Position numbers and translations under genes: made by a program
Part shown: in pieces, positions 35,180 to 44,051 of the stretch
Numbering within the stretch: the stretch's first letter is position 1
Layout of the letters: each line of letters starts with the position of its first letter
The notes under the pieces: generated by a model
What the model was told of the DNA's origin: nothing
Seen by the model: only the letters and a program-made list of their open reading frames with translations
Databases searched by the model: none
Origin: Thermohalobaculum sp039513195
GTDB lineage: Bacteria; Pseudomonadota; Alphaproteobacteria; Rhodobacterales; Rhodobacteraceae
DNA: 64,000 nucleotides
Direction: 5' to 3'
Assembly (NCBI GenBank): GCA_039513195.1
Contig: JBCCRM010000017.1
Location: forward strand, 41,421-105,420

Positions 35180-36556
35180 ATGACCACCAACGCGAACCCC
35201 CAGACCGACAGGCCCCGTGTGGTGATCATCGGCGCCGGTTTCGCGGGGATCACCGCGGCAAAGCGGCTGCGGCGCGTGCCAGTGGACATCACGCTGATCG
35301 ACAAGCGCAATCACCACCTGTTCCAACCGCTTCTCTACCAGGTTGCGACCGCTGGACTGAACCCCTCCGACATCGCCTGGCCGATCCGGAACATCTTCGC
35401 CCGGCAGCGCAATGTCAGGGTCGTCCTCGGCGATGTCCAAGCGGTCGACAGGCAGGCCCGCGCGGTGGTCACCGGCTCGGCCCGCTACCGCTACGACCGC
35501 TTGATCGTCGCCACCGGCTCGCGTCACAGCTATTTCGGCCAGGATGCGTGGGAGCCCTATGCCCCCGGCCTGAAACGGATCATCGATGCGGTTGAGATCC
35601 GCAAACGCGTCCTCCTGGCCTTCGAGAGGGCCGAGACGGCGGTAGATCCCGAGGAGCGACGCCGCCAGCTCACCTTCCTCGTCGTCGGCGGCGGGCCGAC
35701 CGGGGTCGAAATGGCCGGCTCGATCGCCGAGCTCGCCTCACACGCGCTCGCTCGCGACTTTCGGGCCATTGACGCTGCCTCCGCCCGTATTGTTCTGGCC
35801 GAGGCAGGGGACCGACTGCTTCGCGCCTTCCCGACCTCGCTCTCCGACTACGCGCAACGGGCTTTGGAGAGCTTGGGCGTCGAGGTTGTCCTCGGCGAGC
35901 GGGTTTCCATCGACGGCACCCGCGGCGCCACTTTGGGGTCAGAACCGCTACCATGCGCCACCATGATCTGGGCCGCCGGCGTCCATATTCCCCGCGTGGC
36001 CAAATGGTTCGGGGTAGAGGCCTCGCGCTCCGGCCAAGTCCCGGTCGGACCGGACCTGACCCTGGCCGACGATCCCAATGTGTTCATCGCTGGGGACGCG
36101 GCCAAGGTGCCATGGGACGGGGGCGAGGTCCCGGGCATTGCGCCCGCGGCCAAGCAAATGGGGCGCTATGCGGCCGAGGTGATCGCGGCCCGCGCTGCAG
36201 GCGGTCCTGCTCCGGCGCCATTCCGCTACAGCCATGCGGGCAATCTGGCGACCATCGGTCGGCATTCGGCGGTGGTTGATTTCGGCCGCGTGAAGCTGAA
36301 GGGCGGCCTTGCTTGGTGGCTCTGGGGCGTGGCGCATATCTATTTCCTGATCGGCGTGCGCGCCCCGATGCTGGTCGCACTGCAGTGGTTCTGGAGCTAC
36401 CTCACCTATGGCAAAGGCGCCCGGCTGATCACCGGTGCCGTGCCTATGTTCGGCAGTGCCCACGATCCGGAAGCCGAAGCGACCCCTGCACCACCGGCGA
36501 GCGCGACACCGGCGCCTTCGATTTCCAAGGCAGCGCTTTCTAAAGTTGAGCGATGA
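35180..36556 (+). CDS. ndh: Type II NADH:quinone oxidoreductase (Ndh-2)
   Basis: The 458-residue flavoprotein has the FAD motif IIGAGFAGITAAK (15-27), FQPLLYQVATAGL typical of NDH-2, the second (NADH) motif VVGGGPTGVEMAG and FIAGDAAK near residue 300. C-terminal helices with WLWGVAHIYFLIG attach it to the membrane. It transfers electrons from NADH to quinone without pumping protons. The last 30 residues are a Pro/Ala-rich tail. It is divergent from the nudix gene. Confidence 0.95.
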   Translation: MTTNANPQTDRPRVVIIGAGFAGITAAKRLRRVPVDITLIDKRNHHLFQPLLYQVATAGLNPSDIAWPIRNIFARQRNVRVVLGDVQAVDRQARAVVTGSARYRYDRLIVATGSRHSYFGQDAWEPYAPGLKRIIDAVEIRKRVLLAFERAETAVDPEERRRQLTFLVVGGGPTGVEMAGSIAELASHALARDFRAIDAASARIVLAEAGDRLLRAFPTSLSDYAQRALESLGVEVVLGERVSIDGTRGATLGSEPLPCATMIWAAGVHIPRVAKWFGVEASRSGQVPVGPDLTLADDPNVFIAGDAAKVPWDGGEVPGIAPAAKQMGRYAAEVIAARAAGGPAPAPFRYSHAGNLATIGRHSAVVDFGRVKLKGGLAWWLWGVAHIYFLIGVRAPMLVALQWFWSYLTYGKGARLITGAVPMFGSAHDPEAEATPAPPASATPAPSISKAALSKVER

Positions 36557-36972
36557 CCCCCCAGTTGGCAAAGACAAGACTCTCCGTCTCGGGGCTCAAC
36601 AATCGGGGTATCAGTGCTTGCGGCGTCGAGAGTTGACCAACCGCAGAGGAAACAGGCAGATCGATGAGGGATCGGAGGCAGTTTCGGCCTGCGATTTGAA
36701 GCGTTCTTGGTCGCCGTTTCTCAGGAGGTACTGGTCTGGAGGGCCGCTTCGCGTCGGTCTCTGGCGCAGCAGTATCCACTGGGGAAGCTGCCCGTAAGGT
36801 GTTGAATCGCGGACTATAACGCCGGAATAGCGTGGCACTTGAGCCAAAAAAACGAAAACGCAACACCGTCAAAGATTCGCCAGCTTTTCAATTCCGGCGT
36901 GATTCGGTAGGATGTCGTTAACAAACAATTCATAACAAGGCTGAGCTCAATTGGGCTCGGAGGGATACGGGC
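36557..36972. other. 416-base intergenic region before the SPOR gene
   Basis: No gene is supported; overlapping frames on both strands have no ribosome sites. The last 140 bases are clearly richer in A/T than their neighbours and should contain the promoter of the cell-wall operon. TTAA-N7-TTCA at 36918-36932 is one base off the CtrA-type TTAA-N7-TTAA site, which is a weak hint at cell-cycle control. Confidence 0.4.
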
Positions 36973-38133
36973 ATGACGTCTTCAATACATGCTGGCTTGG
37001 TTGGCCGGCTCTCCTGCGCCGCGAGCATTGCGTTAGCGATTTGCTTGGGTGCCTGTGCAGAAATCGAACTAGGGGCGGAGGCGATCAAATCCGTACAGCG
37101 CAATGCTGTATCGGCCAGTCAGGTCGCTCAGGCCAGGGGTCTTAGCGGACCGATAGACCCGGCTATGGCGGAAGCGCCGGAACGGTTCAAGGCGAGCGGC
37201 GTTGCCCGCTGGGACGGGCGCGGGACCTTGCGGGGGATCTGGGTTGCCCATCCGCAGGCCGGCAACGCGCAGCGGGTGCGGATCATCAACCCGTCGACGG
37301 GGCGGGCTGCCGATGGGGCGCTGTTTAGACGCGACCAACGCGTGGACGGACCTGACGTCCTGATTTCGTCCGAGGCTGCCGAGGCGATCGGTTTCGCCGA
37401 AGGGGAAGCGGCAGAAGTCGTGATCGTTGGTCTGAAGCCGGCCGAGGTACTCGCCGACGCAAGCCCTGCGGGTATCCCCCTGCGACCCGGTGAAAATGCT
37501 GTGCAGGTGGCGGAGACTGCAGCGCTCGCGCCGCCGGAGGGCGGCACAGCAGCCAAGACGCAACTCGCCGAGGCCGCGCCGCAGATCCAGGCAGGGCGGC
37601 CGGAGCAGTTTGCGCAGGATCAGATCGGCGACAGCGCACCGGAGCCACGCGACCCGGTCGAGCCGAGTGATCTCGCCGTGGCCCCGCAAGAGACCGAGGC
37701 GAATGACCAGGCACCGGCGACGATTGGTCCAGGCGCCGTCGCTGCAGCGTTCGGTTCTGCAACCTACGCCACCGTCCGCGAGGGGCGGCCGACAAAGCGC
37801 CAGGACAGCCGCGTTGCGCGGGCCGAGCCGCGCAGGACACTCGTCGGGGTGACGCCCGAGGCGCAGCGCTTGGCTGCACGCACCGGGCCGATCATAGACG
37901 GCCAGCGATACATCCAAACGGGCGTGTTCCGCGACATCAACAATGCGACCAGGCAGGTAGAAAGCCTACGCGCGTCGGGGCTGCCGGCCGAGGGGCTTTC
38001 CATGTTCACGAATGACGGACGGCGTCTCACAAGGGTGGTGGCCGGGCCTTTCGACACCTATCTCCTTCGCAATCGGGCCTTGAGCAGACTGCACAGAATG
38101 GGTCTTACCGACGCCATCATAACCAGGCTCTGA
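36973..38133 (+). CDS. SPOR-domain lipoprotein
   Basis: The 386-residue protein has a lipoprotein signal with lipobox LGAC (about 25-28), a region similar to the RlpA-type barrel (about 75-160, with GVARWDGRG and VRIINPSTGR), a long Pro/Gln/Glu-rich linker, and a C-terminal SPOR domain (about 310-386: GQRYIQTGVFRDINNATRQV). SPOR domains bind denuded septal glycan. It precedes a D,D-carboxypeptidase gene by 46 bases, so it probably helps cell-wall work at division. GGAGGG lies 8 bases before the ATG. Confidence 0.92.
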   Translation: MTSSIHAGLVGRLSCAASIALAICLGACAEIELGAEAIKSVQRNAVSASQVAQARGLSGPIDPAMAEAPERFKASGVARWDGRGTLRGIWVAHPQAGNAQRVRIINPSTGRAADGALFRRDQRVDGPDVLISSEAAEAIGFAEGEAAEVVIVGLKPAEVLADASPAGIPLRPGENAVQVAETAALAPPEGGTAAKTQLAEAAPQIQAGRPEQFAQDQIGDSAPEPRDPVEPSDLAVAPQETEANDQAPATIGPGAVAAAFGSATYATVREGRPTKRQDSRVARAEPRRTLVGVTPEAQRLAARTGPIIDGQRYIQTGVFRDINNATRQVESLRASGLPAEGLSMFTNDGRRLTRVVAGPFDTYLLRNRALSRLHRMGLTDAIITRL

Positions 38134-38179
38134 TCCGGCACCGGGCGCGAGTGGCGCCGCTTTGGGAGAGACACAGCCA

Positions 38180-39328
38180 ATGCATGCCTTGGCCCGAATC
38201 CTGATCTGCGGTGTCGGGATTCTCCTGGCAGCACCCATCGCCGCCGAGACCCAATCGACGCCGGCGCGCGCAGCAATTCTGGTTGATCTCAGCAGCGGTG
38301 CGGTGCTGCTGGAAAAGAATGCCGACCAGCCCCGTCCGCCTGCCTCCATGTCGAAGCTGATGACGCTCTTCATGGTGTTCGAGGCGCTGGAGGCGGGCCG
38401 CATCTCGCTCACCGATGAGTTCCGGATCTCGGAGCGGGCCTCCCGGATGGGCGGCTCTCGCATGTTCATTCGGATCGGCGAGGTCATCTCGGTCGAGAAC
38501 CTGCTGCGCGGCGTCGTGATACAATCGGGCAACGACGCGGCGGTCGCCCTTGCCGAGGCGCTTTCGGGCACCGAGGAGGCCTTCGCCGACCTGATGAACC
38601 AGCGGGCGGCAGATCTTGGGCTCACGAATTCGCATTTTGCCAACGCGACGGGCTGGCCGGACCCCGAGCAATTTATGTCGATGCGTGACCTCGCGCGCTT
38701 GGCGGAAGCGATCGTGACCCGGTTTCCGGAGAACTATAAGCGCTTTTCACAGACCGAGTTCACCTGGTCGGACATCACGCAGAAGAACCGCAACCCGCTC
38801 CTCTATCTCGGCATGGGTGCGGATGGTCTGAAGACGGGTCACACGGAGGAAGCGGGCTACAGCCTGACGGCGTCGGCAAAACGCGGCGATCGTCGGGTCG
38901 TGCTGGTCGTCTCGGGCCTCGAGAGCAGCCGCGCGCGGCGCCAGGAGGCCGAGCGGTTGATCAATTGGGCCTTCCGGGCGTTCGATACCCGCACCTTGTT
39001 CGAGGCCGGCGAACGGGTCGCCGATGCAGACGTCTGGATCGGTTCTGAGGAGAGCGTCGTTCTGGTGCCTGAGCGCGATGTGATCTTGACGGCGCCCTAT
39101 GGAATGATCGAGCAGGCGTCAGTCGAGATCAAGTATCGCGGACCGATCGAGGCGCCGATTGCCCAGGGCGATGAGATCGGGCAGGTTGAAATCAGCGTGC
39201 CTGAGATGCCGATGCAGACCGTGCCGCTGGTCGCGGCAGAGGCGGTGGATCGCGGCGGGCTGCTCTCGCGGCTGAAAGCTGCGGCGCAGCTCCTCCAAAA
39301 TCGGGTTCTCTCCCTGGTCGACGGCTGA
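38180..39328 (+). CDS. D-alanyl-D-alanine carboxypeptidase (PBP5/6 type)
   Basis: This 382-residue peptidase S11 enzyme has a signal peptide (cut near AAPIAAET), SxxK with Ser56 and Lys59 (PASMSKL), SGN (116-118) and KTG (218-220, LKTGHT), then a C-terminal beta domain and an amphipathic C-terminal helix for membrane attachment. It trims pentapeptides of peptidoglycan. I prefer ATG 38180 over the upstream TTG at 38162, since the signal peptide starts there. It is followed by tmk after 6 bases. Confidence 0.95.
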   Translation: MHALARILICGVGILLAAPIAAETQSTPARAAILVDLSSGAVLLEKNADQPRPPASMSKLMTLFMVFEALEAGRISLTDEFRISERASRMGGSRMFIRIGEVISVENLLRGVVIQSGNDAAVALAEALSGTEEAFADLMNQRAADLGLTNSHFANATGWPDPEQFMSMRDLARLAEAIVTRFPENYKRFSQTEFTWSDITQKNRNPLLYLGMGADGLKTGHTEEAGYSLTASAKRGDRRVVLVVSGLESSRARRQEAERLINWAFRAFDTRTLFEAGERVADADVWIGSEESVVLVPERDVILTAPYGMIEQASVEIKYRGPIEAPIAQGDEIGQVEISVPEMPMQTVPLVAAEAVDRGGLLSRLKAAAQLLQNRVLSLVDG

Positions 39329-39334
39329 GGCGCC

Positions 39335-39988
39335 GTGCCGCACGGCCTCTTCATCACACTCGACGGGATCGACGGGACCGGCAAGTCAACTCAGGCAGAG
39401 CGGCTTGCAACCCGCCTCCTAGAAACCGACAAGAGGCCCGTCGTGCTGACCCGTGAACCCGGTGGATCGGCGGGGGCAGAGGCAATTCGCCAACTACTGG
39501 TCACCGGTGAGCCCGGACGATGGTCCCCAATCACCGAGGCGCTGCTGTTCACCGCCGCCCGCCGCGACCATGTCGAACGGATCATTCAGCCGGCCCTCGG
39601 CCGGGGCGAGATCGTCATCTGCGATCGGTTTATCGATTCGACCCGGGCCTATCAGGGTGTGCACGACACCGTCGAGGCAGAGCTCGTAGACGGTCTGCAT
39701 CGGCTCTCCATCGGTCTTGAGCCCGATCTGACACTGATCCTCGATCTTTCCGCAGAGATCGCGCTCTCGCGGACTGGCACCCGACAGAGCCCAGAAGACC
39801 GCTTCGAAAAGAAGGGTCTGGCGTTCCAATCGGCGCTGCGGCAGCGTTTCCTGGACATCGCGAAGGCCGCGCCGGAACGGTGCCGCGTCGTCGATGCGCT
39901 GGGATCACAGGCGACTGTGGCGGAAAGGGTTTGGGCGGCGGCAGCACCGGTGTTAGCCAGTCGGGATGAGCGAGACGGAGGCCCCTGA
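39335..39988 (+). CDS. tmk: Thymidylate kinase
   Basis: The 217-residue enzyme phosphorylates dTMP to dTDP. The P-loop is DGIDGTGKST (10-19), the DR motif lies in VICDRFIDSTRAYQG, and the lid carries RTGTRQSPEDRFEKKG. It starts with GTG, 6 bases after the carboxypeptidase stop, and its 3' end overlaps holB by 23 bases. Confidence 0.97.
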   Translation: MPHGLFITLDGIDGTGKSTQAERLATRLLETDKRPVVLTREPGGSAGAEAIRQLLVTGEPGRWSPITEALLFTAARRDHVERIIQPALGRGEIVICDRFIDSTRAYQGVHDTVEAELVDGLHRLSIGLEPDLTLILDLSAEIALSRTGTRQSPEDRFEKKGLAFQSALRQRFLDIAKAAPERCRVVDALGSQATVAERVWAAAAPVLASRDERDGGP

Positions 39989-41090
39989 ACCGGACCGCGT
40001 GCCCGGCGCACCGCATCCCCGCGAGACGCTGGGTCTCTTCGGGCAAGGGCAGGCAGTCTCGCGTTTCGAGGCAGCCTTTCTTTCCGGTCGCCTGCATCAC
40101 GCGTGGCTTTTTCGGGGGCCGCGGGGTGTCGGCAAGGCGACGCTCGCCTATCGCATCGCGCGTCGCTTGATTGCGATGGACGCACCGGGCGAAGGCCAAC
40201 CTGGCAACGCTTCGCTCCTCGAGCAGCCTCCCAATTGCCTGGTGCTCCGCCGGATCCAAGCGGGTTCAGAGCCGAACCTCTTTGTGCTCCGCCGGCAAGT
40301 GAACCCGAGCACAGGACGCCTGCGCACCCAGATTTCGGTCGAGGACGTCCGTCGGCTCAAAGCCACCCTTTCTCTATCCGCGCCCGATGGTGGCTGGCGC
40401 GTCGTCCTCGTCGATGCCGCCGACGAGCTCAATCCCGCCGCCGCAAATGCGCTTCTCAAGATCCTTGAGGAGCCACCACTGCGTACGGTCTGGCTCTTGA
40501 TCAGCCATATGGCCGCCGCGCTCTTGCCGACGATCCGGTCCCGCTGCCTGACGCTCGACCTCGCCCCACTGGCCGCGCCGGAACTGGCCAAGGCGCTTGC
40601 CGGCGTGGGCCAAGAGATTGCGGCTGCGGATACAGATCCGATGGCTGCTCTCGCTGCTGGGTCGGTGGGGAACGCCCTTGTCCTTGCCGCTGGCGGGGGG
40701 CTGGCGCTCTACGGTGATGTGATCGGGGCTCTGACGGCTTCTCCGGACGCCGCGCGTAGGACGCAAATCGCGCTCGCCAACCGCGTCGCTGCCCGCGGCG
40801 CGGAGCAGTCTTACGCGCTCGCCATAACCTTGATTTCGACACTGCTGGCACGGATGGCACGGCATGGGTCGTTGACCACTTATGGTCCATCGCCGCTAGA
40901 GGTCGAGGCTGGTCTGTTCCGGAGGTCTGCGAGCAATCACCGTCAAGCCGTTCTCTGGGCCGAAGCCGCCCTTCGCACCGCCGAGCAAACCCGCCACGCC
41001 AGGGCCGTCAATCTTGACCCGTGGCAGACCATCATGGATACCTTCCTCGACCTTGAGGCGACTTTGGCGCGGGCTCGGCGCGCGGCATAG
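39966..41090 (+). CDS. holB: DNA polymerase III delta' subunit HolB
   Basis: The 374-residue AAA+ protein is the clamp-loader delta' subunit. It has the P-loop remnant GPRGVGKATLAYRIA, DAADELNPAAANALLKILEE, and the delta' SRC motif in TIRSRCLTLDL. The overlap with tmk by 23 bases is the usual alphaproteobacterial arrangement. It works in loading the sliding clamp in replication. Confidence 0.95.
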   Translation: MSETEAPEPDRVPGAPHPRETLGLFGQGQAVSRFEAAFLSGRLHHAWLFRGPRGVGKATLAYRIARRLIAMDAPGEGQPGNASLLEQPPNCLVLRRIQAGSEPNLFVLRRQVNPSTGRLRTQISVEDVRRLKATLSLSAPDGGWRVVLVDAADELNPAAANALLKILEEPPLRTVWLLISHMAAALLPTIRSRCLTLDLAPLAAPELAKALAGVGQEIAAADTDPMAALAAGSVGNALVLAAGGGLALYGDVIGALTASPDAARRTQIALANRVAARGAEQSYALAITLISTLLARMARHGSLTTYGPSPLEVEAGLFRRSASNHRQAVLWAEAALRTAEQTRHARAVNLDPWQTIMDTFLDLEATLARARRAA

Positions 41091-41147
41091 GCGTGCGCGG
41101 CGCGGACATATCGCTGTCTGGCCTGGGCAGCCAGTCAGGAGACGAGA

Positions 41148-41957
41148 ATGACCGAGCGGCGCCTGGTCGATAGCCATTGCCATCTCGACTTCCCAGATTT
41201 CGACCATGATCGCGACGCGGTGATCGATCGTGCCGCCAGGGCGGGCGTCACCCGGATGGTCACCATTTGCACGCGCCTCGGCGCCGAACCCGCGGTCCGG
41301 GCGATTGCCGAGCGTTATGCCGGAGTTTTCTATGCGGCCGGTGTCCATCCGATGCGAGTCGCGGAGGAGCCTGCCATATCGCTCGAGGCGCTGGCCGCGC
41401 TGGCACGGCACCCGAAATTCGTCGGTATCGGCGAAACGGGTCTGGATTATCACTACACTCGGGAAACTGCGCGTGCCCAGGCGGAAAGCCTGACTATCCA
41501 TATCGAGGCTGCCCGCGGCACCGGCCTGCCGCTGATCATCCATGCCCGCGATGCCGACGAGGATATGGCGCGCATTTTGACCGACGAGCACCGGGCGGCG
41601 CCTTTCGGTTGCGTGATGCACTGTTTTTCGAGCGGCGCGGCTTTGGCCGAGACGGCGCTGAGCCTGGGTTTCTATCTTTCGATGTCGGGTATCGTGACCT
41701 TCAAGAAATCCGACGCGCTGCGCGAGATTTTTGCGGCGGCGCCGCCGGACAGGATCTTGGTGGAGACCGACAGCCCCTATCTCTCACCGCCGCCCCATCG
41801 CGGCAAGCGTTGCGAGCCGGGATATGTTGCCTTCACCGCGCAGGTCGGCGCAGCGCTTTACGGTCTCGACGAAGCGACCTTTGCGGCGCAGACCTCAGCG
41901 AATTTCGACCGGCTCTTCGCCAAGGCCGCAGCCCATGGCGAAGAGGCCGCCGCCTGA
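41148..41957 (+). CDS. TatD family metal-dependent DNase/hydrolase
   Basis: The 269-residue TIM-barrel hydrolase has SHCHLDF (metal-binding HxH), GETGLDYH, HARDADEDM, MHCFSS and ETDSPYL, the full set of TatD/YcfH metal ligands. Members are 3'-5' exonucleases or deacylases, often placed after holB in this order. Its TGA stop overlaps the following ATG by 1 base. Confidence 0.95.
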   Translation: MTERRLVDSHCHLDFPDFDHDRDAVIDRAARAGVTRMVTICTRLGAEPAVRAIAERYAGVFYAAGVHPMRVAEEPAISLEALAALARHPKFVGIGETGLDYHYTRETARAQAESLTIHIEAARGTGLPLIIHARDADEDMARILTDEHRAAPFGCVMHCFSSGAALAETALSLGFYLSMSGIVTFKKSDALREIFAAAPPDRILVETDSPYLSPPPHRGKRCEPGYVAFTAQVGAALYGLDEATFAAQTSANFDRLFAKAAAHGEEAAA

Positions 41958-42784
41958 TGCGCGACCGCCTTCGGTTCACCGTATTGGGCTGCGGATCGTC
42001 CGGCGGGGTGCCGCGCATCGGGCCTGCGGGGCCGAATTGGGGTGCGTGCGACCCGGCAAATCCCCGCAATCGGCGCCGCCGCTGTGCGCTGCTCGCCCAA
42101 AGGATCGGGGTGGACGGAGCCACGACCCTGCTGATCGACGCAGGGCCCGATCTCCGCGAACAATTGATCGATGCGGGGGCGGGCCTGCTCGACGCCGTTT
42201 TGCTGACCCATGACCATGCCGATCACTGCCATGGGATCGACGATCTTCGAATGGTTTTCTTCAACCGTCGCAGCCGGTTACCGACCTGGATGACCGCCGA
42301 GACCGAGGCCGCGATCCGGAGCCGTTTCGGCTATGTCTTCGAAAGTCCCGAGGGCTCGCATTACCCGCCGATCCTGGAACTCCGGCGCATCGAGGGCGCC
42401 GTGACGGTAGAGGGCAGCGGTGGGCCGCTCACCGTCGAAAGCTTCGCTGTGCCCCATGGCGACACGACGGCGCTTGGGATCAGGATCGGGCCGGTCGCCT
42501 ACACGCCGGATATCTCCGAGATGACCGATGCGGCCTGGGAAGCTGTGGCCGAGCTCGACTGTTGGATCCTCGATGCGCTGCGGTACCGGCCGCATGTCAG
42601 CCATGCCAATGTGGAAACCGCACTCGCCTGGATCCAACGGGCCGAGCCGGCCCGGGCCTATCTGACCAATCTGCATGTGGATCTCGACCACGATCGGCTC
42701 GAGGCAGAGACGCCGCAGCATGTGAGCCCTGCCCATGATGGGCTGGTGATCGAGGTGCCGGCACTGGGCGGAGCCCTTCGGTGA
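41957..42784 (+). CDS. Metallo-beta-lactamase fold hydrolase (PhnP-like)
   Basis: The 275-residue protein has the zinc motif THDHADHCHG and the strand start LGCGSSGGVPRIG of the PhnP/phosphodiesterase branch. PhnP itself cleaves cyclic ribose phosphates, but most relatives in this position, after TatD, are uncharacterised. The start at 41957 shares one base with the TatD stop. It overlaps the next gene by 4 bases (GTGA). Confidence 0.93.
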   Translation: MRDRLRFTVLGCGSSGGVPRIGPAGPNWGACDPANPRNRRRRCALLAQRIGVDGATTLLIDAGPDLREQLIDAGAGLLDAVLLTHDHADHCHGIDDLRMVFFNRRSRLPTWMTAETEAAIRSRFGYVFESPEGSHYPPILELRRIEGAVTVEGSGGPLTVESFAVPHGDTTALGIRIGPVAYTPDISEMTDAAWEAVAELDCWILDALRYRPHVSHANVETALAWIQRAEPARAYLTNLHVDLDHDRLEAETPQHVSPAHDGLVIEVPALGGALR

Positions 42785-43737
42785 ACGCCCTTGCGCCGTT
42801 GGTCATCATCGTGCTGCCGGTCTTCTTGGTGGTCGGGGCGGGCTATGCGGCGGTCCGAACCAAGGTGTTCCCCGATGCCGGCCTCGACCATCTGGTCCGC
42901 TTCGCCACGAACATCGCCGTGCCGGTCCTGCTTTTCCGGGCGATGTACACGCTCGATCTCGGCGCGGCGCTGCGGCTCGACCATTTGGTGAGCTTCTATG
43001 GCACCGCGACCCTCGTCTTCTTTTTGACGATCTTTCTCTCGCGCCGTTTTTGGCGCCGCCGACCGGGCGAGGCCGTCGCGGTCGGGTTTTGCGCATTGTT
43101 TTCGAACAGCGTGCTGCTCGGCCTGCCGATCATGGGTCGCGCCTACGGCGAGGGATCGCTGGAGTCGGTCTTCGCGCTTGTCGCGCTGAACGCGCCCTAT
43201 TGCTATCTCCTCGGTATTCTCACCATGGAGATGCTGCGTCGCGATGGTGCGTCGGTCGGTGTCGCTGTGGCGCGTACTGCCAGAGCGATGTTTCAGAATG
43301 CCCTCACGCTGGGGATAGCGGCCGGGGTGGCTCTCAATCTGAGCGGTATCACGCTCCCGGAGCCGTTGATGGCGGCCGTGAGCCTGCTCTCCCAGGCGGC
43401 GCTGCCGGTCGCGCTCTTCGGGCTCGGCGGCGTGCTGACCCGCTACTCGATGCGCGCAGAGATCGGGGAGGCGGCGATGGTCTCGGCCGTGAGCCTTTTG
43501 CTGCACCCGCTGCTGGCCTGGGGCTATGCGGCGGAACTCTCCGAGATGCCTGTGGGCTTCCTGCAATCCGCCGTGGTCATCGCCGCCATGCCGACCGGCA
43601 TCAACGGCTATGTGTTTGCGAGCATGTATGGGCGCGCGGTCGGAACGGCGGCCTCCGTCGTGATCCTGTCGACCGCACTGAGCGTGCTGACCATCGCTTT
43701 CTGGCTCTCGGTGCTCGGCGCAGGGGGGCTGAGCTAA
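42781..43737 (+). CDS. AEC family transporter
   Basis: The 318-residue membrane protein has about ten hydrophobic helices arranged in two halves, with FATNIAVPVLLFRAM and SNSVLLGLPIMG in the first half and AAMPTGINGYVFASMYG in the second, typical of the auxin efflux carrier family. Substrates in bacteria include organic acids. The GTG start overlaps the MBL gene stop, making this the last gene of the SPOR-dacC-tmk-holB-tatD run. Confidence 0.92.
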   Translation: MNALAPLVIIVLPVFLVVGAGYAAVRTKVFPDAGLDHLVRFATNIAVPVLLFRAMYTLDLGAALRLDHLVSFYGTATLVFFLTIFLSRRFWRRRPGEAVAVGFCALFSNSVLLGLPIMGRAYGEGSLESVFALVALNAPYCYLLGILTMEMLRRDGASVGVAVARTARAMFQNALTLGIAAGVALNLSGITLPEPLMAAVSLLSQAALPVALFGLGGVLTRYSMRAEIGEAAMVSAVSLLLHPLLAWGYAAELSEMPVGFLQSAVVIAAMPTGINGYVFASMYGRAVGTAASVVILSTALSVLTIAFWLSVLGAGGLS

Positions 43738-44051
43738 GGCACCTTCCGGTCAATCTCTATCAGATCGGCGTCGCGAACATGTGCCCGAACAATGTCTTCG
43801 AGCGCGAAAACCGATGCAATCATGCCGGAGAGCGCTCTGGGCCGCATGCCCTATGGCTGGGGCGCCGCGTCTGCCGCCCGGCTCGTGGCGCCACCAGCTC
43901 CCGCGGCGCGCTTCGGGTTACGTGCTTGTGGAGAGGCCGCGGGCGCGGGGCCGTCCCATCGGCGCCGGTGATGACCCGCCGTCGCGGGCGCCAGCATCGC
44001 CACGCGCCGGGCGGTGGTCGCGACGGCCCTGGAAGGATGGCTTGCGACCGC
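43738..44051. other. 314-base gap between convergent genes
   Basis: Frames here are extensions or shadows of the neighbours and none has a ribosome site. No terminator hairpin with a U-run was seen, and nothing else is recognised. Confidence 0.45.
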
